Positions 51,365 through 60,361 of a stretch of DNA of 64,000 nucleotides are shown here, piece by piece; the first letter of the stretch is position 1, and each line of letters opens with the position of its first letter. The translations under genes were made by a program, and so were the position numbers. Source of the stretch: an uncultured Eubacteriales bacterium (GTDB lineage Bacteria; Bacillota; Clostridia; Christensenellales; CAG-138). The DNA is taken from positions 54,869-118,868 of the forward strand of contig UQYI01000005.1 of assembly GCA_900545265.1 (NCBI GenBank), written 5' to 3'. Below the pieces are notes generated by a model. It ran no database searches, was not told the origin of the DNA, and worked only from the letters and a program-made list of their open reading frames with translations.

Positions 51365-51736
51365 ATGGATCTGCAACTGAGAAAGACCGCCGCCCGCCAT
51401 GCCAAATGCTATCGCAGCTACAAGGCCTATCTGTCCGGCTTTGAAGATGCGCAGCCCTCCGAACTTTTTGAAACCGAGGCCCACAGGATCAAAGCCGGCT
51501 GGGTGACAGCAGTAGAAATGGTGCAAAAGCGCCTGTTGGCCGCCGATCCGGAAAAGGCAATGGTATTCAGCCGCCTGTTCCAGCTGGGAAGCGGGAGTCG
51601 CTGCCGGAGAAACGAAGTGATCCGCCTTTCCATGGAACTCCATGTCAGCACCGCCAATATTTACAAATGGCGGGAGTCCATTTTGGACGAGCTGCTGCTG
51701 GCTGCCACCCAGCTGGACATTCTGCAGCCGTTTTAA
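51365..51736 (+). CDS. Small HTH protein (phage-type ArpU/RinA-like), hypothetical
   Basis: 123 residues, RBS AAAGGAG. Almost wholly alpha-helical; the C-terminal part MELHVSTANIYKWRESILDE looks like a sigma-70 region-4/terminase-type HTH, as in late phage activators. The promoter carries a LexA-like box, which suggests damage-inducible expression. Isolated; no other phage genes nearby. Function unknown. Confidence 0.65.
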   Translation: MDLQLRKTAARHAKCYRSYKAYLSGFEDAQPSELFETEAHRIKAGWVTAVEMVQKRLLAADPEKAMVFSRLFQLGSGSRCRRNEVIRLSMELHVSTANIYKWRESILDELLLAATQLDILQPF

Positions 51737-51744
51737 GCCAAAAT

Positions 51745-51783
51745 ACAGAGAAGCCCTTCGGGGGGGATGAAGGGCTTCTCTGT
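51745..51783. terminator. Hairpin between the convergent HTH and HtrA genes
   Basis: ACAGAGAAGCCCTTC / GAAGGGCTTCTCTGT with a G-rich loop; weak T-runs on both sides, so a shared bidirectional terminator. Confidence 0.65.
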
Positions 51784-51822
51784 GTATGAGGATGGGGGGT
51801 ATGATAAACGCCTTATGGCAGT

Positions 51823-53100
51823 TTATCCGTTATTGGCAGCAGCGGTGATTTGCGGCGCATACTCCTGGAATACGATTTCCAGGGTCTTGGTCTCTCCGTT
51901 CCGCTGTATGGTCAGTATGGCCTTATCTCCGGGTTTATATGCCTGGATGGCCTGAGAGAGGACGGTATTCGACGTGATCTCCGTATCATCGAGCTTCATG
52001 ATCAGATCCCCCACCTGTACGCCAGCCACATCCGCCGTACCGCCGGAGATCACCTGCACTACCTGCACACAGGAGACGCCGCTGCGGCTGGAGAACCAGT
52101 TGCCGTAATCATTCCGCAGGGAAACATCCTGCGTGGAAACGCCCAGATAGGGACGATCCTTAATGTATCCGAAGGAAACCAGATCATTGATCTCTTTCAG
52201 CACGGAGTTCAGGGGGATGGCAAAGCCCAATCCTTCTACGCCGGAGGAAGAAACCTTTGCATTGACGATACCGATAAGCTGACCGGCCGCATTGAACAGA
52301 CCGCCGCCGGAGTTGCCCTCATTAATGGCCGCATCGGTCTGGATCAAAGTCATCTCCTGGCCTTCCACGGTGATGGTACGGCTGGTAGCAGAGATCATGC
52401 CATGGGTGGCGGAGCCCCGCAGCTCGCCCAGAGGGTTGCCGATGGCGATCACATCTTCACCCACGGTAAGCATATCGCTTTCACCCAGCTCTGCAGCGGT
52501 AAGGCCGGTAGCTTCGATTTTGATGATGGCGATATCGTTGCTGCTGTCGGCGCCGATGAGCTTAGCATCGTAAGTTTCATCGTTATTAAGCGTCACCTTG
52601 ATGGTGTTGGCCTGTGCGATCACATGGGCGCAGGTAGCGATATATCCATCCTGGGTAAGGATCACACCGCTGCCGCTGGCCTGAGCCTCCTGGGTGCCGC
52701 CGAAGCCGTAACCGAAATAGTAGCTGCTGTTGGCGGTATAGGTGATGTCGATCCCCACCACGCTGGGGGCGCATTTTTCAATGATCTCTGCCTTGGTATA
52801 CTGGGAATCATTCTTAAGCACAGGGGTGGTAGTCAGCACGCCCTGGGCATCGCTGCTGCCGGAAGGCGTCTGGGCAGTGCCGTCGGAAGATTCCGGCTGG
52901 CTTTGAACCGTTTGCTGCTCCTGGGATCCCCTGTCTGCGGTCAAGTAGCTGTCATGCGTGAAATTGCTGATAAGCAACCCTGCAAACAGACCGATCAGGG
53001 TAGTCAGTACGATGCAGGTCAGGAACAACCCCATACCTACGGAAAGACGGTTCTTCTTTTTTGTTCCGGGAGTCTGTGCCGGGTCTTGCCAATATTCCAT
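51823..53100 (-). CDS. HtrA/DegP-like membrane-anchored serine protease with PDZ domain
   Basis: 425 residues from ATG at 53100 (AAGGAAGG 7 nt upstream; a TTG two codons earlier is less likely). One membrane helix (about 22-46), a Gln/Ser/Thr linker, trypsin-like domain with His159 (TCAHVI), Asp189 (SSNDIAI) and Ser264 (NEGNSGGGL), and a C-terminal PDZ domain (about 320-415, VAGVQVGDLIMKLDDTEI). It faces outward and handles misfolded secreted proteins. Confidence 0.93.
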   Translation of the reverse strand: MEYWQDPAQTPGTKKKNRLSVGMGLFLTCIVLTTLIGLFAGLLISNFTHDSYLTADRGSQEQQTVQSQPESSDGTAQTPSGSSDAQGVLTTTPVLKNDSQYTKAEIIEKCAPSVVGIDITYTANSSYYFGYGFGGTQEAQASGSGVILTQDGYIATCAHVIAQANTIKVTLNNDETYDAKLIGADSSNDIAIIKIEATGLTAAELGESDMLTVGEDVIAIGNPLGELRGSATHGMISATSRTITVEGQEMTLIQTDAAINEGNSGGGLFNAAGQLIGIVNAKVSSSGVEGLGFAIPLNSVLKEINDLVSFGYIKDRPYLGVSTQDVSLRNDYGNWFSSRSGVSCVQVVQVISGGTADVAGVQVGDLIMKLDDTEITSNTVLSQAIQAYKPGDKAILTIQRNGETKTLEIVFQEYAPQITAAANNG

Positions 53101-53364
53101 ATCCAAGCCTTCCTTCTATGTGGTTTCCCTCCGGGCCCGGGGCCTTTAAGAGAGGGTACTTTGTTTTATTGTGGCTATCTTACACCGGGATTATGACATG
53201 GAAAGGGCATAATTGATAAGAAATTGTGGACATGCGGTGTTTTTTTCATTTTCCACCTGCGGGAAAGAAAAAGAAAGGCGTGCATAAATTCATTCTTTGG
53301 ACGCAATTTGAACGCAACTTTATGGCATAATAAGGAAGAACAAACAGGGAACGAGGAACGAACC

Positions 53365-54738
53365 ATGGAGGCGGGGGAACTGTACGGAACCATAATGCTG
53401 AGCCTGAGCATTCTGCTGCTGGGCGTATTTCTGCTGGACAGACTCTGGCGGCGGGGCGGAATCCTGCTGCCTGCAAAAGAAAGAGGATTTCTGGACCGGG
53501 GCGGCATGGAGCTGCTGCTGTTTCTGGGCGCCTTTTTACTCTTTTTCCTGCTGAACAATCACAAATTCGTTTTTTACAACAATTACAGCTATCTGGCCGA
53601 AGCTTTGCTTCACGGCCGCCTGTATGTGGACGGTATGCCCGAGTATCTGGAATCCGTAGCCTTCGGCGGGCATACCTATATGCACTTTGCCCCGGGTCCC
53701 AGCCTGCTGTGCCTTCCCTTTGTGGCCATATGGGGCGTGGACGGGTTTAACATCGCCTGGCTTTCCATCCTGCTGGGGGCGGGAAACTGTACTCTCTTTT
53801 ACCGGGTATTCCGGCAGATGGGCATTGGCCGGGGGATACGGGAACGGTTCTGGTGCACGGTGCTGGCGGTTTTCGGCACCACCCACTGCTTTTTGGCCGC
53901 CATTGGCCACAGCTGGTTTTTAGGTCATGTATCCGGCTGGTTCTTTTTACTGCTGGCCATAGTCTTTTTGACCCGAAAAAGCAAACGGCCTGGGCTGGAT
54001 ATATTCCTGGCGGGGCTGTGCTACGGCTTTTCCGTCACCTGCCGCATGGCCAACCTGCCGGGGGCAGTATTCTTTTTCGGCTATATCCTCCTCCGGCATG
54101 AAAAACGGAGCTGGCTGCGGCTGCTGCTGCTTTTCTGCGCAGGCGCGGCCATATTCGGGGGTATGTACATGGCCTTTGACTATATCCGCTACGGCACCAT
54201 CATGGATCAGGGCTACAACCTGACCCACCTGAAGGATCTGCACCGGGATCTGTATAATCAGCTGCAGTCCCTTCCCGCTTCGGAGCAACTGGCCTTTTTG
54301 AAGGAATGTGAAAAAACCGTAGGCGGCCCCCTGTCTTTGAGCAGCATCCCCTACAATCTGTACTCCATCTTCCTGCTGCCCCCGGCCTTTTCCACCGAGT
54401 TCCCCTATATCATTCCCACCATGGCGGGGGTATGCCTGAGTATCACCTCCCCGGCTTTATACTTTGCACTTCGGGCCGACTTTAAAAAAGAAAAGCTCTG
54501 CTGGTTCATACTGGGAGCTATGGTGCTGTGCGCCCTGCCGTTTTTGATGAACTACGGCAACGGCTTTGCCCAGTTTGGCATGCGCTATGCCATGGACTTC
54601 CTCCCCTACACCCTGCTGCTGGCGGCCATGGGTCTTACCCGCCGGGAATTGACCAGCTGGAAAGCGGCTCTGATCCTGCTGTGCGTGCTGGTGAACCTGT
54701 GGGGGCCGGTATACTGGAACTGCTTCTATCTGGCCTGA
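53365..54738 (+). CDS. Polytopic membrane protein, possible GT-C glycosyltransferase
   Basis: 457 residues from ATG at 53365 (GAGGAA upstream). About ten membrane helices. A large first outside loop (NNYSYLAEALLHGRLYVDGM, SVAFGGHTYMHFAPGPSLL) and TFDYIRYGT-like loop resemble lipid-linked sugar transferases of the PMT/RgtA kind, but the usual DD/DE motif is not obvious. Role unproven; perhaps envelope polymer decoration. Confidence 0.55.
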   Translation: MEAGELYGTIMLSLSILLLGVFLLDRLWRRGGILLPAKERGFLDRGGMELLLFLGAFLLFFLLNNHKFVFYNNYSYLAEALLHGRLYVDGMPEYLESVAFGGHTYMHFAPGPSLLCLPFVAIWGVDGFNIAWLSILLGAGNCTLFYRVFRQMGIGRGIRERFWCTVLAVFGTTHCFLAAIGHSWFLGHVSGWFFLLLAIVFLTRKSKRPGLDIFLAGLCYGFSVTCRMANLPGAVFFFGYILLRHEKRSWLRLLLLFCAGAAIFGGMYMAFDYIRYGTIMDQGYNLTHLKDLHRDLYNQLQSLPASEQLAFLKECEKTVGGPLSLSSIPYNLYSIFLLPPAFSTEFPYIIPTMAGVCLSITSPALYFALRADFKKEKLCWFILGAMVLCALPFLMNYGNGFAQFGMRYAMDFLPYTLLLAAMGLTRRELTSWKAALILLCVLVNLWGPVYWNCFYLA

Positions 54739-54754
54739 AGACATGGCACCGCTT

Positions 54755-54784
54755 AAAAAAGATCTCTGCACGGAGATCTTTTTT
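54755..54784. terminator. Terminator after the GT-C-like gene
   Basis: AAAAAAGATCTC / GAGATCTTTTTT with a 6-nt loop. Confidence 0.85.
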
Positions 54785-54847
54785 GCTATACATTTTCTCT
54801 GACAACAGGTGAATTGTTTTTTGTCGTTTTTTGCCGGGGATATTTTC

Positions 54848-54875
54848 TTGCGCATGGGGCAGGCTGTGCTATAAT
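54848..54875 (+). promoter_or_regulatory. Promoter of the polysaccharide deacetylase gene
   Basis: TTGCGC, 16-nt spacer, TGC-TATAAT extended -10. Confidence 0.65.
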
Positions 54876-54903
54876 ACGAAATATAAAATGAAAGGTGCAA
54901 ACA

Positions 54904-55995
54904 ATGAAAAAATCATTCGGATCCTGTCGGCTATGGGGCGTAGGGCTGCTTTTGCTTCTGCTGACCGGCTGCCGTCAGGCAAAGACCGGAGCAGCTCAGG
55001 CTTTGCCCACCCCGGAGGCAACAGCCACGCCTGCCCCTGCCCCCACAGCCACGGTTTCCCCTTCCCCCGCCCCCACGGATACTCCCGTTCCTACGGCCAC
55101 TCCCTGTGCGGGGCCTGTATTGGAGCTGCTGGGAGAGGCGGAGATGACGCTGGCGGCGTCCTTTACCTTTGAAGATCCGGGCTGCCGGGCCGCAGACGAA
55201 GCAGGCCATGCGCTTTCTGAAAATATCCGGGTAGAGGGGGAAGTGATCCCCTATGTACCGGGCACCTATACGCTCACCTACACCGTGGCGGACGAAGAGG
55301 GCCGGGAAGCCAGCGTGACCCGCACCGTCACCGTTGAAGCCGTCCCCGTACCGGACATAGTGGAGCCCGCCCCCAAGACCGTATATCTGACCTTTGACGA
55401 CGGCCCCTGCGGCAATACGGGCCGCCTGCTGGATGTGCTGAAAAAGCATGATGCAAAGGCTACTTTTTTTGTGGTTGGGAACAAAGCTTCTCCCGAATTC
55501 ATCAAACGGGCCTATGAAGAGGGGCACAGCATCGGCGTACACAGCTACACCCATGTCTATAAGGATATCTATGCCAGTGAGGAGGCATTTTTCCGGGATT
55601 TTCTGGCTACGGAGCAGGTGATCTATGAGCAGACGGGCAGCTATACCCGGCTGTTCCGCTTCCCCGGGGGCAGTTCCAACACATGCAGCATGTTCAACCG
55701 GGGGATCATTTCCCGGCTGGCGCAGCACATGCAGAATATGGGCTTCCGCTATTTTGACTGGAACGTATCCAGCGGAGACTGCGGAGAAGGCGCCACCACC
55801 GATACGGTATATAAAAGTGTGACCGGCGGCATCAGCAGCCATGCCGACAGCTTTTCCATCGTGCTGCAGCACGATATCCGGGGATTCAGCGTAGCCGCCG
55901 TGGAACGGATCCTGGTCTGGGGGGAAGAACACGGGTATACGTTTTTGCCCCTGACGCTGGACAGCCCGGAGATCCATTCCAAGATCCGCAACTGA
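54904..55995 (+). CDS. Polysaccharide deacetylase lipoprotein with Ig-like DUF5011 domain
   Basis: 363 residues from ATG at 54904 (AAAGG 8 nt upstream). Lipobox LLTGC (Cys23), a Thr/Pro/Ala linker (about 28-75), DUF5011-like domain (about 77-150, YVPGTYTLTYTVADEEG), then a NodB-type deacetylase (about 155-360): TFDDGPCGNTG for the catalytic Asp and metal Asp, HSYTH for the two metal His, RFPGGSSN, and the His in VLQHD. Probably deacetylates peptidoglycan GlcNAc/MurNAc, giving lysozyme resistance. Confidence 0.92.
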   Translation: MKKSFGSCRLWGVGLLLLLLTGCRQAKTGAAQALPTPEATATPAPAPTATVSPSPAPTDTPVPTATPCAGPVLELLGEAEMTLAASFTFEDPGCRAADEAGHALSENIRVEGEVIPYVPGTYTLTYTVADEEGREASVTRTVTVEAVPVPDIVEPAPKTVYLTFDDGPCGNTGRLLDVLKKHDAKATFFVVGNKASPEFIKRAYEEGHSIGVHSYTHVYKDIYASEEAFFRDFLATEQVIYEQTGSYTRLFRFPGGSSNTCSMFNRGIISRLAQHMQNMGFRYFDWNVSSGDCGEGATTDTVYKSVTGGISSHADSFSIVLQHDIRGFSVAAVERILVWGEEHGYTFLPLTLDSPEIHSKIRN

Positions 55996-56020
55996 AAGAT
56001 CGATCCGCAAACGCTTTTTA

Positions 56021-56055
56021 TGCAGACGGTGGAAACGGGAACCGTCTGCATTTTT
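56021..56055 (+). terminator. Terminator of the deacetylase gene
   Basis: TGCAGACGGT / ACCGTCTGCA stem followed by TTTTTCG. Confidence 0.88.
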
Positions 56056-56092
56056 CGTTTCCGGGACCCGGCCGAAGCGCCCATGCATACAT

Positions 56093-56119
56093 AAAAAAGA
56101 GCCGGTCTGTCACCGGCTC
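56093..56119 (-). terminator. Terminator of the csoR-like gene
   Basis: Minus strand GAGCCGGT / ACCGGCTC hairpin followed by TTTTTTATG. Confidence 0.88.
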
Positions 56120-56124
56120 CCTGT

Positions 56125-56402
56125 TTACTGCATGTTGGCAAAACGCTCCACGGCTTTTGTAAAGCTTTCTATGGTTCTGTCCGCATCTCCGTGTTCTATG
56201 CCATCCCGCACACAATGCTTGATATGCCCCCTTTCAACACCACTTTGCCGCATCCGTTCAATGCGGATTTGGCCGCATTGATCTGCGCAAGCACATCCTC
56301 GCAGGGCACGTCTTCATCCACCATACGGTCGATGGCCTGTACCTGCCCGATAATCTTCTTTAATCTGCGATGCAGATTTTCCGCATCCATGCACTGCTTC
56401 AT
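56125..56402 (-). pseudogene. CsoR/FrmR-family metal-sensing repressor, frameshifted
   Basis: From ATG at 56402 (GGAGAG 7 nt upstream) the frame reads MKQCMDAENLHRRLKKIIGQ, VPCEDVLAQINAAKSALNGC and KVVLKG, then leaves the family pattern and stops at 56196. Shifting frame at a run of five G (minus strand, about 56228-56232) restores HIKHCVRDGIEHGDADRTIE and a normal end at 56125. The second and third metal ligands of CsoR (His and Cys of HIKHC) lie only in the shifted frame. So either a recent pseudogene, a slippage-dependent product, or a homopolymer read error. Targets such as a copper ATPase are not in the window. Confidence 0.8.
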
Positions 56403-56415
56403 ACACATTCTCTCC

Positions 56416-56453
56416 ATACCGTAAGGGGTATTGTGTACAGCGCATATTGTCAA
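56416..56453 (-). promoter_or_regulatory. Promoter and CsoR-like operator of the repressor gene
   Basis: Minus strand TTGACA at 56453-56448; in the -10 region is ATACCCCTTACGGTAT (56431-56416), with inverted ATACC/GGTAT arms and a C-tract like CsoR/RcnR operators. Self-repression is inferred. Confidence 0.5.
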
Positions 56454-56635
56454 CTTGCGGCGGGTCAAACGATGCCTCCTCGCCGGGAATGCTTTTTCTG
56501 CCGGAATAAAAATCAGACCGGGAAAAGAAAAAACAGGTTGCCACCTGCGTTGTTTGCCTGTAATATAATAAATGTAGTTTTATCTCTTTCAGAGAAGAAC
56601 GTTTGTATTTTCAGCGCATAGAACAGGAGGAGCAT

Positions 56636-58162
56636 ATGGCTTCACAGACGGTTTTGATTTTGGATTTCGGCGGGCAGTATAAGGAGCTGATCGCCAGACG
56701 GGTGCGGGAGTGCCATGTATACTCTCTGGTAAAAGCCGGAGATATCTCTCCTGAGGAAGTAAAGCAGCTTTCGCCCATCGGCATCATCCTCACCGGCGGC
56801 CCCAACAGCGTATATAAAGACGGATCCCCCCGCTGCCACAAGGATATCTTTTCCCTGGGCATCCCCGTGTTAGGCATCTGCTATGGAGACCAGCTGCTGG
56901 CCTGGTCCATGGGCGGCAAGGTGGAGCCCTGCGATGTAAGCGAATATGGCAAAACCGCCATGGAAGTGGATGCCTCCTCTCTACTCTTTGCCGGGCTGGA
57001 GAAAGAGCAGCAGGGGCTTATGAGCCATACGGATCAGATCACCGTTCTGCCGGAGGGCTTTGTTTCCGTGGCACGGACGGCGTCCTGCCCCAACGCTGCC
57101 ATGGAGAACCGGGAGAAAAAGCTGTACGGCGTCCAGTTCCACCCGGAGGTAGAGAGCACGCCTAAAGGCACCGATATTCTGCGCAACTTCCTGTACAATG
57201 TCTGCGGCGCCAAAGGGGACTACACTCTGGAGGGTCTGGAACAGGAGCTCATTGTCGCTGCCCGGAAGCAGGTAGGAAGTGACCATGTGTTGCTGGCGCT
57301 CTCCGGCGGTGTGGATTCCTCCGTATGTGCGGCGCTGCTTTCCAAGGCTATTCCGGGGCAGCTCCACTGCATCTTTGTGGATCACGGTCTCATGCGCAAA
57401 AACGAAGGGGACGAAGTGGAAGCCGCCTTTAAGAACCGGGATCTGGACTTTATTCGCGTCAACGCTCAGGATCGTTTTTTGACGGCCCTGAAAGGCGTCA
57501 CCGATCCCGAGCAGAAGCGCAAGATCATAGGTGCAGAGTTCATCCGGGTCTTTGAAGCGGAGGCAAAGAAGCTTTCCCATGTGAAGTATCTGGCCCAGGG
57601 AACCATCTACCCCGATGTGATCGAATCCGGCGGCAGCAAGGCGGCCACCATCAAGAGCCACCATAACGTAGGCGGCCTGCCCAAGAACATGGATTTTGCA
57701 GGCGTGGTGGAACCCCTGCGCAGTCTCTTTAAAGATGAGGTGCGGGCTCTGGGCTATCAGCTGGGCCTGCCCAAGAAGTTCGTGGCTCGGCAGCCCTTCC
57801 CCGGCCCCGGTCTGGCCGTACGGGTCATGGGTGAGATCACGCCGGAAAAGCTGGATATTCTCCGCAATGCAGATGCCATCTTCCGCCAGGAACTGGAACG
57901 CCGCCATGTGAAAGCCGACCAGTATTTTGCGGTTCTGACCAATACCCGCTCCGTAGGCGTGGTGGGAGACTTCCGCACCTTTGACTATACCATTGCCCTG
58001 CGAGCCGTGCGTACCAGCGACTTCATGACCTGTGAGTATGCCCCCATTCCCCATAAAACCCTCTCCCATGTGGCGGCCCGCATCGTCAACGAGGTCTCCG
58101 GCGCCGGACGCGTGGTCTATGATATCACCGGCAAGCCCCCCGCAACGATCGAGTGGGAGTGA
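56636..58162 (+). CDS. guaA: GMP synthase (glutamine-hydrolysing)
   Basis: 508 residues from ATG at 56636 (ACAGGAGG 6 nt upstream). Glutaminase domain with Cys82 in GICYGDQLLA, His/Glu in FHPEVEST; ATP-pyrophosphatase P-loop LALSGGVDSSV; C-terminal dimerisation part ending KPPATIEWE. It converts XMP to GMP. The 3' end (IEWE-stop) is a known integration hot spot, and here the element at 58163 onward begins directly after the stop codon. Confidence 0.96.
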   Translation: MASQTVLILDFGGQYKELIARRVRECHVYSLVKAGDISPEEVKQLSPIGIILTGGPNSVYKDGSPRCHKDIFSLGIPVLGICYGDQLLAWSMGGKVEPCDVSEYGKTAMEVDASSLLFAGLEKEQQGLMSHTDQITVLPEGFVSVARTASCPNAAMENREKKLYGVQFHPEVESTPKGTDILRNFLYNVCGAKGDYTLEGLEQELIVAARKQVGSDHVLLALSGGVDSSVCAALLSKAIPGQLHCIFVDHGLMRKNEGDEVEAAFKNRDLDFIRVNAQDRFLTALKGVTDPEQKRKIIGAEFIRVFEAEAKKLSHVKYLAQGTIYPDVIESGGSKAATIKSHHNVGGLPKNMDFAGVVEPLRSLFKDEVRALGYQLGLPKKFVARQPFPGPGLAVRVMGEITPEKLDILRNADAIFRQELERRHVKADQYFAVLTNTRSVGVVGDFRTFDYTIALRAVRTSDFMTCEYAPIPHKTLSHVAARIVNEVSGAGRVVYDITGKPPATIEWE

Positions 58163-58330
58163 GTTTTTGAAACTCCGAACCCGTTGCGGCACAACGATTT
58201 TGCGGTTTTATATCTCTCTTTTGATAACGATTTGATAACGCTCCCCATAGGCCGTATCATTCTGTATCCCCAGTGGATTGCGGGTAAAGAATGTTCTTTT
58301 GCGGCTTATAAGTGAGGACAACCATATTAG

Positions 58331-58367
58331 AAAGCCCTTACCGATGGCAACGTCGGTAAGGGCTTTT
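58331..58367. terminator. Terminator of the element's XRE gene
   Basis: AAAGCCCTTACCGA / TCGGTAAGGGCTTTT, 8-nt loop; works on both strands and shields guaA from the element. Confidence 0.85.
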
Positions 58368-58372
58368 GCTGT

Positions 58373-58906
58373 CTATTCATCAGTATCGGGGCTATCTTTG
58401 AGTGCATCCACCAGGAAATCACTCAATTCCTGTGAGGGAACTTTTGCCCACCGCAGGGTGGTGTCGTACTTGGGGTAGTTGTACCGCCAGCGGTCATAGT
58501 CCTCCCTGGTGATCTCCCCGGCCTCCAGCTTCTTGGCCTGCTCCGCCCAGGCGGACAGCATATCAAGCATATTGGCATAGGTCTTGCCTTTGGATTTGTC
58601 CAGACGCAGACAAACCTCGCCGTCAATCTCCCCAATAGTCAGCCCCCGAATATCCTCCAAAGCAAAGAGGGTGTGCATCAGGCCGATGTCGGTATCTATG
58701 TCAGGGACGGTCAGGGCATCAGGGGAAATATCAAAGAAGTCAGCCAGGGTCTTTGTCAGGTCGGCCTTGGGGGTGCGGCTCCCGGTTTCATACTGTGCCA
58801 TACGCACATCGGCGGAGCGTTCCGGGAAACCCACCACCATGCCAAGATACTTCTGTGTGATGCCCTTCATGTTGCGGAAGAAACGAATACGTTCACCAAT
58901 CGCCAT
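58373..58906 (-). CDS. XRE-family repressor of the element
   Basis: 177 residues from ATG at 58906 (GGAG 9 nt upstream). HTH in residues 1-55 (IGERIRFFRNMKGITQKYLG, RMAQYETGSRTPKADLTKTL), then an acidic C-terminal domain of unknown type. Divergent from xis/int with facing promoters (58944-58972 and 59017-59045), the usual switch arrangement of such elements. Confidence 0.87.
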   Translation of the reverse strand: MAIGERIRFFRNMKGITQKYLGMVVGFPERSADVRMAQYETGSRTPKADLTKTLADFFDISPDALTVPDIDTDIGLMHTLFALEDIRGLTIGEIDGEVCLRLDKSKGKTYANMLDMLSAWAEQAKKLEAGEITREDYDRWRYNYPKYDTTLRWAKVPSQELSDFLVDALKDSPDTDE

Positions 58907-58943
58907 AACTGCCAACTCCAATCTATGTAATGGGGACACTTGA

Positions 58944-58972
58944 AGTATAACAGATATGTTTAGACCAGTCAA
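58944..58972 (-). promoter_or_regulatory. Promoter of the XRE repressor
   Basis: Minus strand TTGACT, 17-nt spacer, TATACT. Confidence 0.75.
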
Positions 58973-59016
58973 GAGAAAAATAAATAAATTTGTTTATATT
59001 TTCTCGTTGGAAGGTC

Positions 59017-59045
59017 TTGACATAACGGAATAGAGTTAGTATAAT
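59017..59045 (+). promoter_or_regulatory. Promoter of the excisionase-integrase operon
   Basis: TTGACA, 17-nt spacer, TATAAT, full consensus. An unregulated promoter this strong would be costly, so repression by the divergent XRE protein is likely. Confidence 0.85.
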
Positions 59046-59095
59046 AGGACTACGTTAAGCAAATAGCGTTAAATCAAAAGAAAGGAGGAATCCAT

Positions 59096-59284
59096 ATGGA
59101 GAACAGATTCATCCGGGCGGAAGAAGTTGCGGACGAGCTGGGTGTATCGAAGCCCTACGCCTATAAACTCATCCGGCAGCTCAACGAAGAATTGAAGGAC
59201 AAGGGCTTCATCACCATCGCAGGGCGGGTCAACCGCCAGTATTTCAACGAACGGCTCTACGGGGCCAGAAAGGAAGGGAACTAA
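59096..59284 (+). CDS. Excisionase-type small winged-helix protein
   Basis: 62 residues, RBS AAAGGAGG. Helix-turn-helix FIRAEEVADELGVSKPYAYK and KGFITIAGRVNRQYFNERLY match the MerR/Xis-like excisionases that sit just before Tn916-type integrases. The stop codon abuts the integrase ATG. It directs recombination toward excision. Confidence 0.82.
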   Translation: MENRFIRAEEVADELGVSKPYAYKLIRQLNEELKDKGFITIAGRVNRQYFNERLYGARKEGN

Positions 59285-60361
59285 ATGCCAGTCTTTAAGG
59301 ACGAAGCAAGAGGAACATGGTACGTCATGGTGCGGTATCAGGACTGGACGGGGGAGCGCAAACAGAAGTGCAAGCGTGGCTTTGCCACCAAACGGGAGGC
59401 CCAGGAGTGGGAGCGCAGTTTCCAGATGCAGACCTCCGGCGACCTGGATATGACCTTTGAAGCCTTTACCGAGCTTTACACCAAGGATATGAAACCCCGG
59501 CTCAAGGAGAACACCTGGCTGACCAAGGAGAACATCATCCAGAAGAAAATTCTGCCCTACTTTGGCAAGCGGAAGATTAGCGAGATCACCACCAAGGACG
59601 TGATCGCATGGCAGAACGAGTTGCTGGCCTACCGGGACGAGAAGCGCAAGCCCTACTCGGCTACCTACCTCAAAACCCTGCACAACCAGCTTAGCGCCAT
59701 CTTCAATCACGCTGTCCGCTTCTATGAGCTGCGCTCCAATCCCGCCGCCAAGGCTGGGAACATGGGGTCAGAGGAACGGAAGGAAATGCTGTTCTGGACG
59801 AAAGCGGAGTACCAGAAGTTTGCAGATGCCATGATGGACAAGCCCGTTTCCTACTACGCCTTTGAAATGCTCTACTGGTGTGGTATTCGGGAGGGGGAAC
59901 TGCTGGCCCTGACCCCGGCAGACTTTGACTTTGAGGCCGGGACGGTGAAAATCAGCAAGTCCTATCAGCGGCTCCACGGCAAGGACGTCATTACCACGCC
60001 AAAGACGAAGAAAAGCAACCGCACCATTAAAATGCCCAACTTCCTCTGTGACGAGATGAAGGATTACCTGGGGATGCTCTACGGTATCAAGAAGAAGGAG
60101 CGCATTTTCACCATCACGAAAAGCTATCTCCACCATGAGATGGACAGAGGGGCGAAGTCGGCAGGGGTCAAGCGTATCAGAATCCACGACCTCCGGCATT
60201 CGCACATCTCACTTCTGATTGACATGGGCTTCTCCGCTGTGGCGATTGCTGACCGTGTGGGGCATGAGAGTATCGAGATCACCTATCGCTATGCCCACCT
60301 GTTTCCGTCCAAGCAGACGGAAATGGCAGACAAATTGGACTTTGAAAGGATGGGAGCGTAA
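59285..60361 (+). CDS. int: Tyrosine recombinase (Tn916-type integrase)
   Basis: 358 residues. N-terminal arm-binding domain (about 1-55, DEARGTWYVMVRYQDWTGER), core-binding SAM-like domain (about 65-160), catalytic domain with Arg202 (YWCGIREGELL), His301 and Arg304 (HDLRHSH), His327 (VGHES) and nucleophile Tyr336 (RYAHLFPS). It integrates and excises the element, here at guaA. Stop overlaps the next ATG by one base (TAATG). Confidence 0.94.
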   Translation: MPVFKDEARGTWYVMVRYQDWTGERKQKCKRGFATKREAQEWERSFQMQTSGDLDMTFEAFTELYTKDMKPRLKENTWLTKENIIQKKILPYFGKRKISEITTKDVIAWQNELLAYRDEKRKPYSATYLKTLHNQLSAIFNHAVRFYELRSNPAAKAGNMGSEERKEMLFWTKAEYQKFADAMMDKPVSYYAFEMLYWCGIREGELLALTPADFDFEAGTVKISKSYQRLHGKDVITTPKTKKSNRTIKMPNFLCDEMKDYLGMLYGIKKKERIFTITKSYLHHEMDRGAKSAGVKRIRIHDLRHSHISLLIDMGFSAVAIADRVGHESIEITYRYAHLFPSKQTEMADKLDFERMGA

